Source: Candidatus Vecturithrix granuli (GTDB lineage: Bacteria; Moduliflexota; Moduliflexia; Moduliflexales; Moduliflexaceae). Taken from it: a stretch of DNA of 64,000 nt. The position numbers were made by a program, and so were the translations under genes. Shown here in pieces: positions 1-8,043 of the stretch (positions are counted from its first letter, which is position 1; the number at the start of each line of letters is the position of its first letter). The notes beneath the pieces were generated by a model that did not search any database, was not told where the DNA came from, and was given only the letters and a program-made list of their open reading frames with translations. The stretch lies in the NCBI GenBank assembly GCA_000739535.1, contig DF820473.1, forward strand, positions 133,006-197,005. Direction: 5' to 3'.

Positions 1-81
1 GAGCGAAGTCGAAGGGAACAATGAGCGGCTCGTTTCGACTTCGCTCAACGAGCGGGCATCACTTACTCTTTAATCACTACC
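1..81. repeat. Right end of a MITE-like element
   Basis: The last bases, ending CACTACC at 75-81, and the adjoining segment CATCACTTACTCTTTAATC match the right terminal region of the element inserted at 55160-55465. Inside lies an inverted pair, GAGCGAAGTCGAA at 1-13 and its near complement at about 34-47. The left end is outside the window, so the target duplication cannot be tested here. The call rests on similarity to the second copy only. Confidence 0.55.
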
Positions 82-132
82 TATGATACAACAAGAGGTT
101 TTTCGCATTGCCTCCTGTCGCCGCGCAAAAAA

Positions 133-1356
133 CTAAAAAAAATCTTTGCAGTGTTCTGGGATCGTCCTGGGAGTGCTTTTTTCAATGCTGATGGTGTCGC
201 ACTGATTAAAGCGGGCGAATTCCCGCAGCTTTTGTCCAAAGATAGGGAGAAAGGTCTCAAAATCCTGAAAGTCCGGTTCAAACACCAGGTTGCGCAAGAT
301 CAGGGTTTTGGATTTGCGGTCGGCTTTCGGATCAAAGCGTCCTACAAACCTGTCGCCCCACAACATCGGCACCAGAAAATAGCCATAGGTTCTCTTCTTT
401 GCCGGAAGATAACATTCGAGCGCGAAATCGAAGTCAAACAGATGTTGCACCCGTTCGCGCCGGATGATCAGGTTGTCAAAGGGGGACAGAAAGTGCAGAG
501 TTGCGGGCCGGCGTGAAAATTGATCGGTCTGCTCCAGAGTGGCTGGCAAGGTGTAATATTCCGCGCCGTTGCGATTTCGGATCGTCAGCGGAATGACTTC
601 TCCGGCCTCAACCAGCGCTGTCAATCCTGAGGTTTTGCTGCGATTTTTTGAATCGAGTTGTAAAAACGCATGAATGTCTTTCGCCCGTGCGATCCCATAA
701 GCGGAAAGGGCCCGGCGCACCCGAAATTCTTCAACTTCCGCATCTGAAGGCATACGAGTATCAGTCCCTTCCGGCAGCACACGCTCGGTCAGATCATAGA
801 CTTTTTGAAATTTCCGTCGTTCCGTCACCATAATTTCTCCGCGCCAGAACAGCAGTTCCAGGGCAATTTTGGACGGTTTCCAATCCCACCAGGCGCCTCC
901 TTTTTCCTGCGGCAGCGCCTCAAAATCTTTCGACGTCACTGGCCCTTCCTGGCGAATACGCTCAAGAATCGGTTGCAGCAAATGGCCGCACTTGTTTAAC
1001 CGTCGCTGAATGCCCGGACTTTTCGATGCGGCAAATTGCTGCATACGCGGGAGATAATAGCGATAGTCCCTCATCGGGAGATAGGACATCGCATGACCCC
1101 AATATTCAAACACGCGGCGATCGTTGGCTTGCAGATCGTGCAGCAAAACGGCATCATAATCGGCCGCGCGGGTCTGCAAAGTATGGTGGTGTGCGCGTTC
1201 AATCACGGCAATGGTATCAATCTGCACATAGCCCAATTGCTCAATAATGCGAGCTACCCCTTCTTTACCGGCGGGAAATTCCGCGCTCCCATCGAGCAAT
1301 TGAGCATGTAAGGCAATTCTTCGAGCAAGTTCCGGTGTGATTTGGATATTTTTCAT
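133..1356 (-). CDS. YcaQ/AlkX-like winged-helix DNA glycosylase family protein
   Basis: The 407-residue product looks like the winged helix-turn-helix family (HTH_42, formerly DUF1006) that includes E. coli YcaQ, a glycosylase that opens DNA interstrand crosslinks. Visible hallmarks are the N-terminal segment GYVQIDTIAVIERAHHHTL (QIDT-V-RAHH), a tyrosine-rich middle, and the C-terminal stretch MLWGDRFVGRFDPKADR typical of the family. Length is normal. I start at the internal methionine followed by KNIQI because the extra 12 residues of the longer frame are not family-like; no strong ribosome site is visible for either start. The gene stands alone, with a repeat between its 5' end and the next gene. 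Family membership is fairly sure; the glycosylase activity is inferred. Confidence 0.8.
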   Translation of the reverse strand: MKNIQITPELARRIALHAQLLDGSAEFPAGKEGVARIIEQLGYVQIDTIAVIERAHHHTLQTRAADYDAVLLHDLQANDRRVFEYWGHAMSYLPMRDYRYYLPRMQQFAASKSPGIQRRLNKCGHLLQPILERIRQEGPVTSKDFEALPQEKGGAWWDWKPSKIALELLFWRGEIMVTERRKFQKVYDLTERVLPEGTDTRMPSDAEVEEFRVRRALSAYGIARAKDIHAFLQLDSKNRSKTSGLTALVEAGEVIPLTIRNRNGAEYYTLPATLEQTDQFSRRPATLHFLSPFDNLIIRRERVQHLFDFDFALECYLPAKKRTYGYFLVPMLWGDRFVGRFDPKADRKSKTLILRNLVFEPDFQDFETFLPIFGQKLREFARFNQCDTISIEKSTPRTIPEHCKDFF

Positions 1357-1392
1357 AAGAGTTGTCGTGAACGGGTTATTCGCCCGGCACAA

Positions 1393-1474
1393 TGAAAATC
1401 AGATGTACGGCAAAACTCCAATTTCGCGGCCGTAGCAACGGGGCGCGAAACTGGAGTTTCGCGCTACATTTTCA
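1393..1474. repeat. 82-bp inverted repeat, family 2, copy 1
   Basis: The arms contain CGAAACTCCAGTTTCGCG-like halves and the ends read TGAAAATCAGATGTA and CTACATTTTCA. By hand alignment it differs at 7 of 82 positions from the copy at 59045-59126, same length and orientation. Shorter relatives with the TGTAGCGCG end occur near 16763 and 27268. It lies between divergently transcribed genes. Confidence 0.75.
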
Positions 1475-1529
1475 AAGAAGACCTCTTAATCAGAATACAC
1501 CAATGCTGTAAAGAAAAAAGACGATTTTC

Positions 1530-1559
1530 TTGACAAGATTTGCGCCCCATTTTTTATAA
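1530..1559 (+). promoter_or_regulatory. Sigma-70-type promoter for the HAD gene
   Basis: TTGACA at 1530-1535 and TTATAA at 1554-1559 are 18 bases apart, close to consensus. The coding start follows at 1579. A perfect short palindrome ATAACG-T-CGTTAT at 1556-1568 overlaps the -10 region and could be an operator. Confidence 0.6.
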
Positions 1560-1578
1560 CGTCGTTATGGAGGGACAG

Positions 1579-2322
1579 ATGAAAATTTGTGGAGTCATTT
1601 TTGATTTAGGGTTTACGTTAATGGACATACGCGGTACATGGCCGGAAATTACGGCAATGTGTGCGCGTAATTTAATGGCTTTTCTGGCTCAGCAGAACAT
1701 TGGTTTTGATCCTGAAACGTTTGTAGCGGCCTTTCTGCGCCACAGAAACGCAGCCTTAGCTCAATCAACTCAGGCGCTGCGGCAGGTTACGGCCGAGGAC
1801 GCCATGCGTCTGACCTTTGCTGAAATGGGGGCTCCAAATCCTTCTCAGGAATTTCTGGAAAAGACCCTCGATGCGTTTTTTGCTCATGAAGATTCCTGCT
1901 GGTTTGCGTATCCAGAGGCCATTCCGGTACTCAAAACCCTTACTGAAAAAGGGCTGCGTGTAGGGATGTTCTCGAATGCGTCTGACGATCGCCAGATTCA
2001 ACGTCTGGTCGCCCGTTTCGGATTTGACCAGTGGCTTGCGCCAGCGTTAAATTCCGCTCAAACCGGCATCCGTAAACCGGATCCGCAAGCCTTTGACCAG
2101 ATTTTAGCGGCCTGGGAGATTCCCCCTGAAGCGGTTGTGATGGTCGGAGATTCTCTGGATGCCGATATTTTAGGAGCGCAGAATGCCGGTATGCACCAGA
2201 TCTGGCTCAATACCGGGCAGCGTGTGCGGATCGATGGAACGTTCGATAATGCGACCGCCATTGTTCCGGAACACGAAATTCACCATCTGCGAGAACTTCC
2301 GGCCTATTTGGAAAGATGTTAA
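1579..2322 (+). CDS. HAD superfamily hydrolase (HAD-IA)
   Basis: The 247-residue protein has the HAD motifs in order: motif I IFDLGFTLMD near residue 10, motif II FSNAS, motif III lysine in IRKPDP, and motif IV VGDSLDADILGA. The helical cap sits between motifs I and II. In motif I the second aspartate, normally the general acid/base of phosphatases, is glycine (D-L-G-F-T), so ordinary phosphatase activity is doubtful; some HAD enzymes such as haloacid dehalogenases and phosphonatases also lack it. The start is chosen because GGAGGG precedes this ATG by a normal distance, unlike the upstream starts. It converges on the next gene with overlapping stop codons. Substrate unknown. Confidence 0.85.
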   Translation: MKICGVIFDLGFTLMDIRGTWPEITAMCARNLMAFLAQQNIGFDPETFVAAFLRHRNAALAQSTQALRQVTAEDAMRLTFAEMGAPNPSQEFLEKTLDAFFAHEDSCWFAYPEAIPVLKTLTEKGLRVGMFSNASDDRQIQRLVARFGFDQWLAPALNSAQTGIRKPDPQAFDQILAAWEIPPEAVVMVGDSLDADILGAQNAGMHQIWLNTGQRVRIDGTFDNATAIVPEHEIHHLRELPAYLERC

Positions 2323-2768
2323 CTCTCTTTTCCATGAAGTTTCTCAACCGTCTCTTTGAGCGCTTGATTCATTGCTTCAAATCCCCGCCTGGTTCTCTCG
2401 TAAAGCGTGCTCGGAAAAAATGGAACAAGAATTCCTCGAAACTGCTCGCTTTGCCGGAAACGCACCTGATCTTGCCCCGCTTGTTCGATCTGGAACACAT
2501 GCTCTCCGTCAAACAGGCCAGGAAATACAAGGTGACCTATCCAGCGCAATTCCGCGCCGGAGGAAACAGTACATACCATTGGCTGAATGGTCATCGGTTT
2601 CCAACCCGGCGGTGCGATGCGTACCTTGAGGCGAGCGCCAGTCTCAACTTCTCCGGAGGCTTCCTGGATGAATGGATTCCAATCCGGATATCTTTGGAAA
2701 TCCGTAAGAACCATCCAGACTTTCGCTGGTGAACTCTGGATGAGAATATCCGTTTCAATGATTTTCAC
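2319..2768 (-). CDS. SRPBCC (START/polyketide-cyclase fold) protein
   Basis: The 149-residue product begins IIETDILIQSSPAKVWMVLTDF and has YPDWNPFI, the classic opening of the SRPBCC ligand-binding fold (Bet v1/START/AHSA1-like). These bind hydrophobic ligands or act as cyclases or hydrolases; the specific role is unknown. I start at a GTG because GGAGGAG lies seven bases upstream of it, whereas an upstream ATG overlaps that ribosome site. Its stop overlaps the stop of the convergent HAD gene by four bases. Length is normal for a single-domain family member. Confidence 0.8.
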   Translation of the reverse strand: MKIIETDILIQSSPAKVWMVLTDFQRYPDWNPFIQEASGEVETGARLKVRIAPPGWKPMTIQPMVCTVSSGAELRWIGHLVFPGLFDGEHVFQIEQAGQDQVRFRQSEQFRGILVPFFPSTLYERTRRGFEAMNQALKETVEKLHGKES

Positions 2769-2846
2769 GATTAATCTCCTCCGCTCCATATTATCAACGA
2801 CCCTGCTTCAGGTGCGTAAGGGGCGCGGCTACTGAAGTTTTGGTGC

Positions 2847-3407
2847 TCACATTGATGGGAGTTTTAACCCAAAATGCTTCTGGATCGCCATGCCGATAGT
2901 GGCATCACTTGACGGCCACTTGTCTCCAAGCAGGTATTTCCGCTGATCCCAGATTAACTGGAGCTCCTGCTCCTTTGCCAGCAATTGATCTTCCGTCATG
3001 GCTTCATCATATCTGAGCCATTCGCGCGCCCTGTCAAAATTAGCTTCTGAAAAGATATACATATCTTCCCAGTCCTCTTTTTTGCCTTCGACCCACTCCC
3101 AGGTTGATTGACACCCGTCTGTAATCCAACTCAGTTTTCGCAGGATGCTGCCGTTTTGGGAGTGCTCATACTCAAATTGATCGTTGCGGGTATCCACGCA
3201 GATAAACAGGGCTTCGCCAAACTGCGCAGACAGCTCTTTCGTGAAATACGCGCCAGGCTCGAACACCCCGATTGGATAACTCCTGTCGCTGAAATCGCAG
3301 AGCACCCATGCTGAATCCGGCAGAACCGCGGCGTGCGGAAAGCGTGCCGTGATCTTGCTCTCAGGCGCCTGCGTCTTGATAAAATAGGCATAATAATAGA
3401 TACTCAT
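2847..3407 (-). CDS. Hypothetical protein, 186 aa
   Basis: I do not recognise the family. The product is soluble-looking, rich in Trp, Glu and Asp (TWEWVEGKKEDWEDMYIF), has no signal peptide or membrane segment, and ends with a region predicted helical by eye (MTEDQLLAKEQELQLIWDQ). A GGAG sits about 11 bases before the ATG. It lies between the SRPBCC gene and the pentapeptide gene on the same strand, with 78 bases upstream and 59 downstream, so co-transcription with the pentapeptide gene is possible but not shown. Confidence 0.6.
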   Translation of the reverse strand: MSIYYYAYFIKTQAPESKITARFPHAAVLPDSAWVLCDFSDRSYPIGVFEPGAYFTKELSAQFGEALFICVDTRNDQFEYEHSQNGSILRKLSWITDGCQSTWEWVEGKKEDWEDMYIFSEANFDRAREWLRYDEAMTEDQLLAKEQELQLIWDQRKYLLGDKWPSSDATIGMAIQKHFGLKLPSM

Positions 3408-3466
3408 TGTTCGCTTGCTCCTTCAAATTGCTTTACCAATGGCATTTCCCAATGCGCGGGCTTCTT

Positions 3467-4612
3467 TTAATCCCCTGCCTGTGCGGTTGAGTCGGTCGTG
3501 ACTTGCGCTTGATCCTGAACCTGTTCGAAGTAATCGCGTCCTGCTGTAATCGCTCGCTGCTCTTTGCTGCCGGCGACAATATCACGCCCGGCTTGCTTAA
3601 TGGTGACATCCCCGCCGACTGTTTGAATCGTAATTCCCCCTGAACCAAGCATTTTAATCACGTCCATCAGTTGACTTTTCTGCACTTCTAATTCGAGAAT
3701 ACGCCGCTCGTAGGCAGTTGCGACATGCGCTTTGGCGGTTTCAACGTCCTTTTGGTGCACAACCGTAAAGGTGGCATGAGGGTCGCCGCGCTTATCAAAA
3801 TTCACCAGGTCAAGTTTGAACTCCGGATACTGCTCATTAATCGCCTCCACCACGCGCGCCATCACCACCGCATCCAGGGGCGTAAAGCCATGTTCGAAGA
3901 TATATTCGAAGGTGGGCAGTTGCTTGTACAGTTCCTCGAACTCACCGGGGCGGAAGTCGTGGTCTTTGGGGAAGCGTTCTTTGCCTTCCCTATCCCAAAA
4001 CACATACGCACAGTGAACCCCATCAATCTCCCACTGGTCTTTGGCGGCGGCAAACAAATTCACTCCGGTCAGGTCAGCTTGCTTGAGCTTGGCAAAACGC
4101 AAGTCCGCGCTCGCCAAGTCCGCGCCCTGCAAGCCCGCGTTCCGCAAATCTGCGTACCTCAAGTCCGCTCCCTGCAAGTCCGCATTCCACAAGTGCGCGT
4201 CTCGCAAGTCCGAGCCCCCCAAGTCCACACCCGCCAAGTTCGCCTCCTGCAAGTGCGCGTCCCGTAAGTGCGCGCCCCCCAAGTCCGCGCCTGCTAAGAC
4301 CGCGTACTTCAGATTCGCGTACTTTAGGTTCACGTCCCCCAAGTCTGAACTTCGCAAGTTTGCACCCTGCAAGTTTGCGCCCCGCAAGTGCGCGCCCTGC
4401 AAGTGCGCGCCCTGCAAGTTTGCGCCCCGCAAGTGCGCATTCCACAAGTGCGCGTCTCGCAAGTTCGCATCCGCCAAGTTCACGTTCTCCAAACCCATCT
4501 CCCCCAAGTCCGCACCCTGCAAGTCTATGTTTTCGTCAGGGTGCTCTTTCCGCCATGCATTCCATACCGGAACGCCCTGCTTAAGTAATGTCAGTTGATC
4601 TCGATTTGCCAT
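3467..4612 (-). CDS. Pentapeptide-repeat protein with C-terminal extension
   Basis: Of 381 residues, about 29-187 are roughly 32 uninterrupted A(D/N/H)LxX pentapeptides, expected to form a right-handed quadrilateral beta-helix. It continues into a segment IDGVHCAYVFWDREGKERF and FRPGEFEELYKQLP that I have seen following such helices, then an alpha/beta region with PLDAVVMARVVEAINEQYP, a helix, and a tail of short beta repeats (GGDVTIKQAGRDIVAG, ITAGRDYFEQ). No signal peptide. The helix-coding DNA has a 15-base period that opens long spurious frames on both strands. AAGGAAA precedes the ATG. Function unknown; DNA-gyrase protection is known for some pentapeptide proteins but nothing here points to it. 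Confidence 0.85.
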   Translation of the reverse strand: MANRDQLTLLKQGVPVWNAWRKEHPDENIDLQGADLGEMGLENVNLADANLRDAHLWNAHLRGANLQGAHLQGAHLRGANLQGANLRSSDLGDVNLKYANLKYAVLAGADLGGAHLRDAHLQEANLAGVDLGGSDLRDAHLWNADLQGADLRYADLRNAGLQGADLASADLRFAKLKQADLTGVNLFAAAKDQWEIDGVHCAYVFWDREGKERFPKDHDFRPGEFEELYKQLPTFEYIFEHGFTPLDAVVMARVVEAINEQYPEFKLDLVNFDKRGDPHATFTVVHQKDVETAKAHVATAYERRILELEVQKSQLMDVIKMLGSGGITIQTVGGDVTIKQAGRDIVAGSKEQRAITAGRDYFEQVQDQAQVTTDSTAQAGD

Positions 4613-4657
4613 TGCTGCGTTTCCTTAATTACGCTCCCTGCCCCTGAGAACCTCAGC

Positions 4658-5362
4658 CTAAAAACCGCTTATGCCTAAGCCCAAGGCTTTGAGCTGCGTC
4701 ACCAGATATTGGCGCATGGCGACCACGGTTGCGCCGGCGCGCATCAAGGCCACGCCATCTTCAATGGACGCCACTCCGCCGGAAGCCTTGATCCCGATTT
4801 GCTCGCCCACTGTGGCTTTAATCAGGGCGATATTATGAATCGTCGCCCGGCCCGGGCCAAATCCGGTGCAGGTTTTGACAAAATTCGCCCCGGAGTCTGC
4901 TACCAATTTAGCAGCCGTCACAATTTCCTCGTCCGTTAACACGCCTGCCTCGATAATCACTTTAAACGGCACGTGAAAAGGTCTGGCGATTGCCATGACT
5001 TCTGCAATATCCTGAGCCACCCGTTTGTAGTTTCCGGCTTTGAACGCCGCGATATTCATGACCATATCCAGATCCGTTGCGCCGCGTTTCAAGCCTTCTT
5101 CGGCTTCCGTACACTTAACGTGCGTGGTGACTCCGCCGCAGGGAAAGCCCACCGGAATTTGCGCCAGCACGCCCGACCCTTTCAAGTTATCTACCAACAA
5201 CCCTAAATACTGTGGAAAAGCGACAACCGCCCGAAACCTGTAAGTTTTTGCATCGGCGCAAGCCTGTTTGACGTCGTTTTCTGAGGCGGTAATCGTTAAG
5301 ACCTCAGAGTAATCAATACTGGCGACAAGCTGTGTAATTTCGTTTTCAGTTATGCCGTACAT
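4658..5362 (-). CDS. DeoC-like aldolase
   Basis: The 234-residue protein matches the class I deoxyribose-phosphate aldolase family, which cleaves 2-deoxyribose 5-phosphate to glyceraldehyde 3-phosphate and acetaldehyde. Visible are the Schiff-base lysine K163 in FVKTCTGF, the second lysine K192 in IKASGG, and D99 in TDLDMVMN. The usual C-terminal phosphate-binding motif (GA-RIGTS) is replaced by GATVVAMRQ, so it may take another or unphosphorylated aldehyde substrate. It stands alone, 45 bases from the pentapeptide gene and downstream of repeat element A. Family call is solid; canonical DeoC activity is less certain, so no symbol is given. Confidence 0.8.
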   Translation of the reverse strand: MYGITENEITQLVASIDYSEVLTITASENDVKQACADAKTYRFRAVVAFPQYLGLLVDNLKGSGVLAQIPVGFPCGGVTTHVKCTEAEEGLKRGATDLDMVMNIAAFKAGNYKRVAQDIAEVMAIARPFHVPFKVIIEAGVLTDEEIVTAAKLVADSGANFVKTCTGFGPGRATIHNIALIKATVGEQIGIKASGGVASIEDGVALMRAGATVVAMRQYLVTQLKALGLGISGF

Positions 5363-5400
5363 AATTTTTGTTGCTGTAAATATTTCTGTGCTGCCAGCAC

Positions 5401-5577
5401 GAATTATTTACAGGTATTTAGCACGTAGTGCTTCAAGTATTGTAGAAACGATCATCATCTCTTTCTCAGCACTTTTTACCGCGTAGCGGTTGTACATCGC
5501 CTACGGCAAATTGAAATTAGGGAAAATCTATTGATGCTGCAATACTGGATCGTCTACGGCGAAAAGCCTGGTAAACT
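5401..5577. repeat. GTA-centred palindrome mosaic, copy A
   Basis: The segment contains GCACGTAGTGC, CAAGTATTGTAG, ACCGCGTAGCGGT, TCGCCTACGGC, CTGCAATACTGGATC and GTCTACGGCGAAAA in that order. The same modules in the same order are found, inverted, at 15572-15734, and the TATTGTAG/TCGCC modules again at 62845-63036. Each module is a short palindrome around GTA or TAC. It starts two dozen bases upstream of deoC-like and ends ten bases from the UroD-like stop. Confidence 0.75.
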
Positions 5578-5587
5578 ATTTTATTGT

Positions 5588-6676
5588 TCACATTCCGACA
5601 AGCGGGCGCAAGGTCTCGACTTCTTGCATGTTTTGCACCATGATGTAAAGGTAAAGTCCGCGGGGATCGAGGGAATCCACCAGATAGCGCAATTCCTCCG
5701 GCGTAAAGGATCCACGAATAACTAACGCACGCTGCGCTTCCTGGAATTTGCGAAAATAGGGCACCATGCCATGAATATCCGGGCCGCCGGAGTCCACTTC
5801 GTAGTTGACCTCAAAACAATGTAAACCCTCAATTTCAAGCAACGCATCCAGCAGAAACATGGAGGTCGAATGCAGGTGCATGAAACTCCCGCCGAATTGC
5901 TGCGCCAGATATTGATCTACCGGCTGCACCAATGTGCGATACAATTTGGGTGAATACACCGCAATCGCATCTTCCTGCATCCGAATAATCGGTTGTTCAG
6001 TCCAGAGCTGATATTGCGCGTCGAAATATCCGCCGCAGAAACGCGGCAGCCGCTTCCACACCTCTTCCGTGATCTCTTGAAAAATCTTGCCAAAGTGCCA
6101 CAGGATCTTTTGAGATTTTTTCGGCTCTTCGATGAGATCCAACAGGCATTGAGTGTGCCCGCAAAACACTGCAAACAGATCGCTCGGCCCGAGGAGGGTC
6201 CCGTGTGAAACCGGAAAACGCCCGTTGGCTCTGCTGACAAGGGTTTCGGCAAATTCCATATATTTTTGAAACCAGGGGGAGTCGTGCTCAAGCCGCATCT
6301 GTTCTAAGGCTTCCCAGGAAAGCCATTTCTCTTCAGCCATCGTGTTGCCTGGCAGAATGCGAAGGGTCGCGCCTAACATGGCGCATAACCAGAACACGGC
6401 TTGCGAGGGTGAAGCGCCGCGCAGAATATCGTCATCCATTGCTTCCCCTTCGCGCAGCAACCGCTCTTGATCATCCATAAAGGCTGCCGGGTCAATCATC
6501 TCCGGCGTTAAGATCCTGTGAGATTGCCAGTCGCGGCTCGCTTCAAATTCTTCGAGGGGAAACCAGCTTTTGATGGAAAAGCCGACTAACGGGCGTTTCA
6601 CTTCTGCCCGCGCCCAGAATTTTTTATATCCGTCAATTTTCGACGGATCATTGCCAAACGGATATGCTGATGACAT
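5588..6676 (-). CDS. UroD-fold (URO-D/methyltransferase superfamily) protein
   Basis: The 362-residue protein resembles distant uroporphyrinogen-decarboxylase-fold proteins found in catabolic clusters, with segments VSHGTLLGPSDLFAVFCG, a mid-region QDEAIAVYSPKLY-like stretch and the C-terminal SFMHLHSTSMFLLDALLEIEGLHCFEV. The HxCG zinc motif of corrinoid methyltransferases is here HLHST, so a methyl-transfer role is not supported. I start at MSSAYPFG because AAGGAG precedes that ATG. A paralogue-like gene of the same fold is at 61673-62749. Substrate unknown; superfamily assignment is by overall pattern and moderately certain. Confidence 0.6.
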   Translation of the reverse strand: MSSAYPFGNDPSKIDGYKKFWARAEVKRPLVGFSIKSWFPLEEFEASRDWQSHRILTPEMIDPAAFMDDQERLLREGEAMDDDILRGASPSQAVFWLCAMLGATLRILPGNTMAEEKWLSWEALEQMRLEHDSPWFQKYMEFAETLVSRANGRFPVSHGTLLGPSDLFAVFCGHTQCLLDLIEEPKKSQKILWHFGKIFQEITEEVWKRLPRFCGGYFDAQYQLWTEQPIIRMQEDAIAVYSPKLYRTLVQPVDQYLAQQFGGSFMHLHSTSMFLLDALLEIEGLHCFEVNYEVDSGGPDIHGMVPYFRKFQEAQRALVIRGSFTPEELRYLVDSLDPRGLYLYIMVQNMQEVETLRPLVGM

Positions 6677-6802
6677 AGGAATTCTCCTTATTGACTCTGG
6701 CAAAACGGGCAACATTTCTCATCTTGTATTGCCGCTCGTCCCAAAAGTTCTCTGCAAGCTCATATTCAGGTAAAATGGGATAGATCTTATTCTTGCTGAA
6801 CA

Positions 6803-7732
6803 CTAAAAAAACTTTCGTCGAATAAAAATGAAGACGCTCATGCCCGCCAATAGAAACGAAATCCCCATCGTCAGGGCAAACGCATGGGGAGACTCTTGAA
6901 ACGGAAGGTGAACGTTCATGCCATACACACTGGCGACAAGGGTTGGCAAGGCTAAAATAATCGTGACCGACGTTAAAAACTTCATGACAATATTCAAGTT
7001 ATTGGAAATAATCGAGGCAAAGGCGTCCATCATGCCGCTTAAAATATTACTGTAAATATTCGCCATTTCAAGCGCCTGTTTATTCTCAACCATCACATCT
7101 TCTAAGATCTCTTGATCCTCTGGATAGAATTTGATAATCGAGACTTTTTGTAGCCGTTCAATCATTAATTCATTGGAGCGTAATGAGGTGGTAAAAAAGA
7201 CTAAACTTTTTTCTAAATTCAGTAATTGAATTAATTCTTGATTCTTCATAGCTTGATGCAATTCCGCTTGAATGTTTGCCGCACGAGTATCGATTTCTTT
7301 CAAATAGGTCAAATAGCGCAACGCAGCTTTCAAAAAGATTTGTAAAATAAAACGACAGCGATACTGCGTAGAAAAATTTTTGACGCGTCCTTTCATGAAT
7401 TTATCAAAAAATTCAACATCCTGAGCGCATACGGTGAGGAATACATCGTCCAAATAAATGATTCCTACCGGTAAAGTCGTAAAGGCGACATCTTGCTCAT
7501 TGTTAAACAAAGGAATTCTAACAACGATGAGGACGTTTCGTTCATCAACTTCAATTCGGGACCGCTCATTGGTGTCCAGGGGATCGGTCAAAAAGTTCAT
7601 TGGAATCTGTAATGCCTCGCTTATGTGGTGTAACTCTTCGCTTGTCGGACTTGTCACATGAATCCAACATCCTTTTTCAAAGGTTTCGATTGCTTGGATC
7701 GTCGTTTCAACAGTTTTAAAGATCCTGATCAT
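6803..7732 (-). CDS. CorA-family divalent cation transporter
   Basis: The 309-residue inner-membrane protein ends with the two CorA helices: ILALPTLVASVYGMN, containing the signature YGMN filter motif, then a periplasmic loop and a second hydrophobic helix ISFLLAGMSVFIFI before a basic tail. The long N-terminal cytoplasmic part is alpha/beta then coiled helices (LIQLLNLEKSLVFF), as in CorA funnels. CorA pentamers move Mg2+, Co2+ or Zn2+. I start at MIRIFK because AGGGAG lies eight bases upstream. It is monocistronic. Family call is strong; the ion is not decidable from sequence. Confidence 0.9.
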   Translation of the reverse strand: MIRIFKTVETTIQAIETFEKGCWIHVTSPTSEELHHISEALQIPMNFLTDPLDTNERSRIEVDERNVLIVVRIPLFNNEQDVAFTTLPVGIIYLDDVFLTVCAQDVEFFDKFMKGRVKNFSTQYRCRFILQIFLKAALRYLTYLKEIDTRAANIQAELHQAMKNQELIQLLNLEKSLVFFTTSLRSNELMIERLQKVSIIKFYPEDQEILEDVMVENKQALEMANIYSNILSGMMDAFASIISNNLNIVMKFLTSVTIILALPTLVASVYGMNVHLPFQESPHAFALTMGISFLLAGMSVFIFIRRKFF

Positions 7733-7835
7733 GATACGCTCCCTCATCACAGTCCGGTCTATTTTTTCTTAAGTTTATTTTTGCAATTGTCATAGAAACT
7801 TGTCGTAGTAGTCACGATCCCTGGGGGAAAGTCAA

Positions 7836-7985
7836 GTTATATATTGGAGTTGTTGCTCAATAAGCCTTATGACCTGAAAAATATTCGATTTCAGGAGTGC
7901 GACGCGGTCGTTGCAAAAAAGCAGCGTCGCGGTGACGCAGCGACGACCGCGTCGCACTCCTGTTATGCCGCAACAACTCTATAAC
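7836..7985. repeat. 150-bp nested inverted repeat
   Basis: Outer arms read GGAGTTGTTGC near 7846-7856 and GCAACAACTC at 7970-7979, with similar ATAT/TATAAC flanks. Inner arms are perfect over 19 bases: CAGGAGTGCGACGCGGTCG at 7892-7910 and its complement at 7944-7962. The inner core closely resembles the core of the element at 55160-55465. It lies in the 310-base gap between corA and dctM and could act as a terminator for dctM on either strand, or be a mobile relic. Confidence 0.7.
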
Positions 7986-8043
7986 TGTATAAGCGGAGAA
8001 CCCTTGCTATATAAGGAATGAGGTATCATTTTCAAGAGTTTCC

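Noticed and set aside
3725..4598. Long plus-strand frames opposite the pentapeptide gene
   Set aside because: They follow the 15-base period of the repeat-coding DNA and consist of monotonous Ser/Pro/Lys or Arg/Gln repeats; no independent signal.
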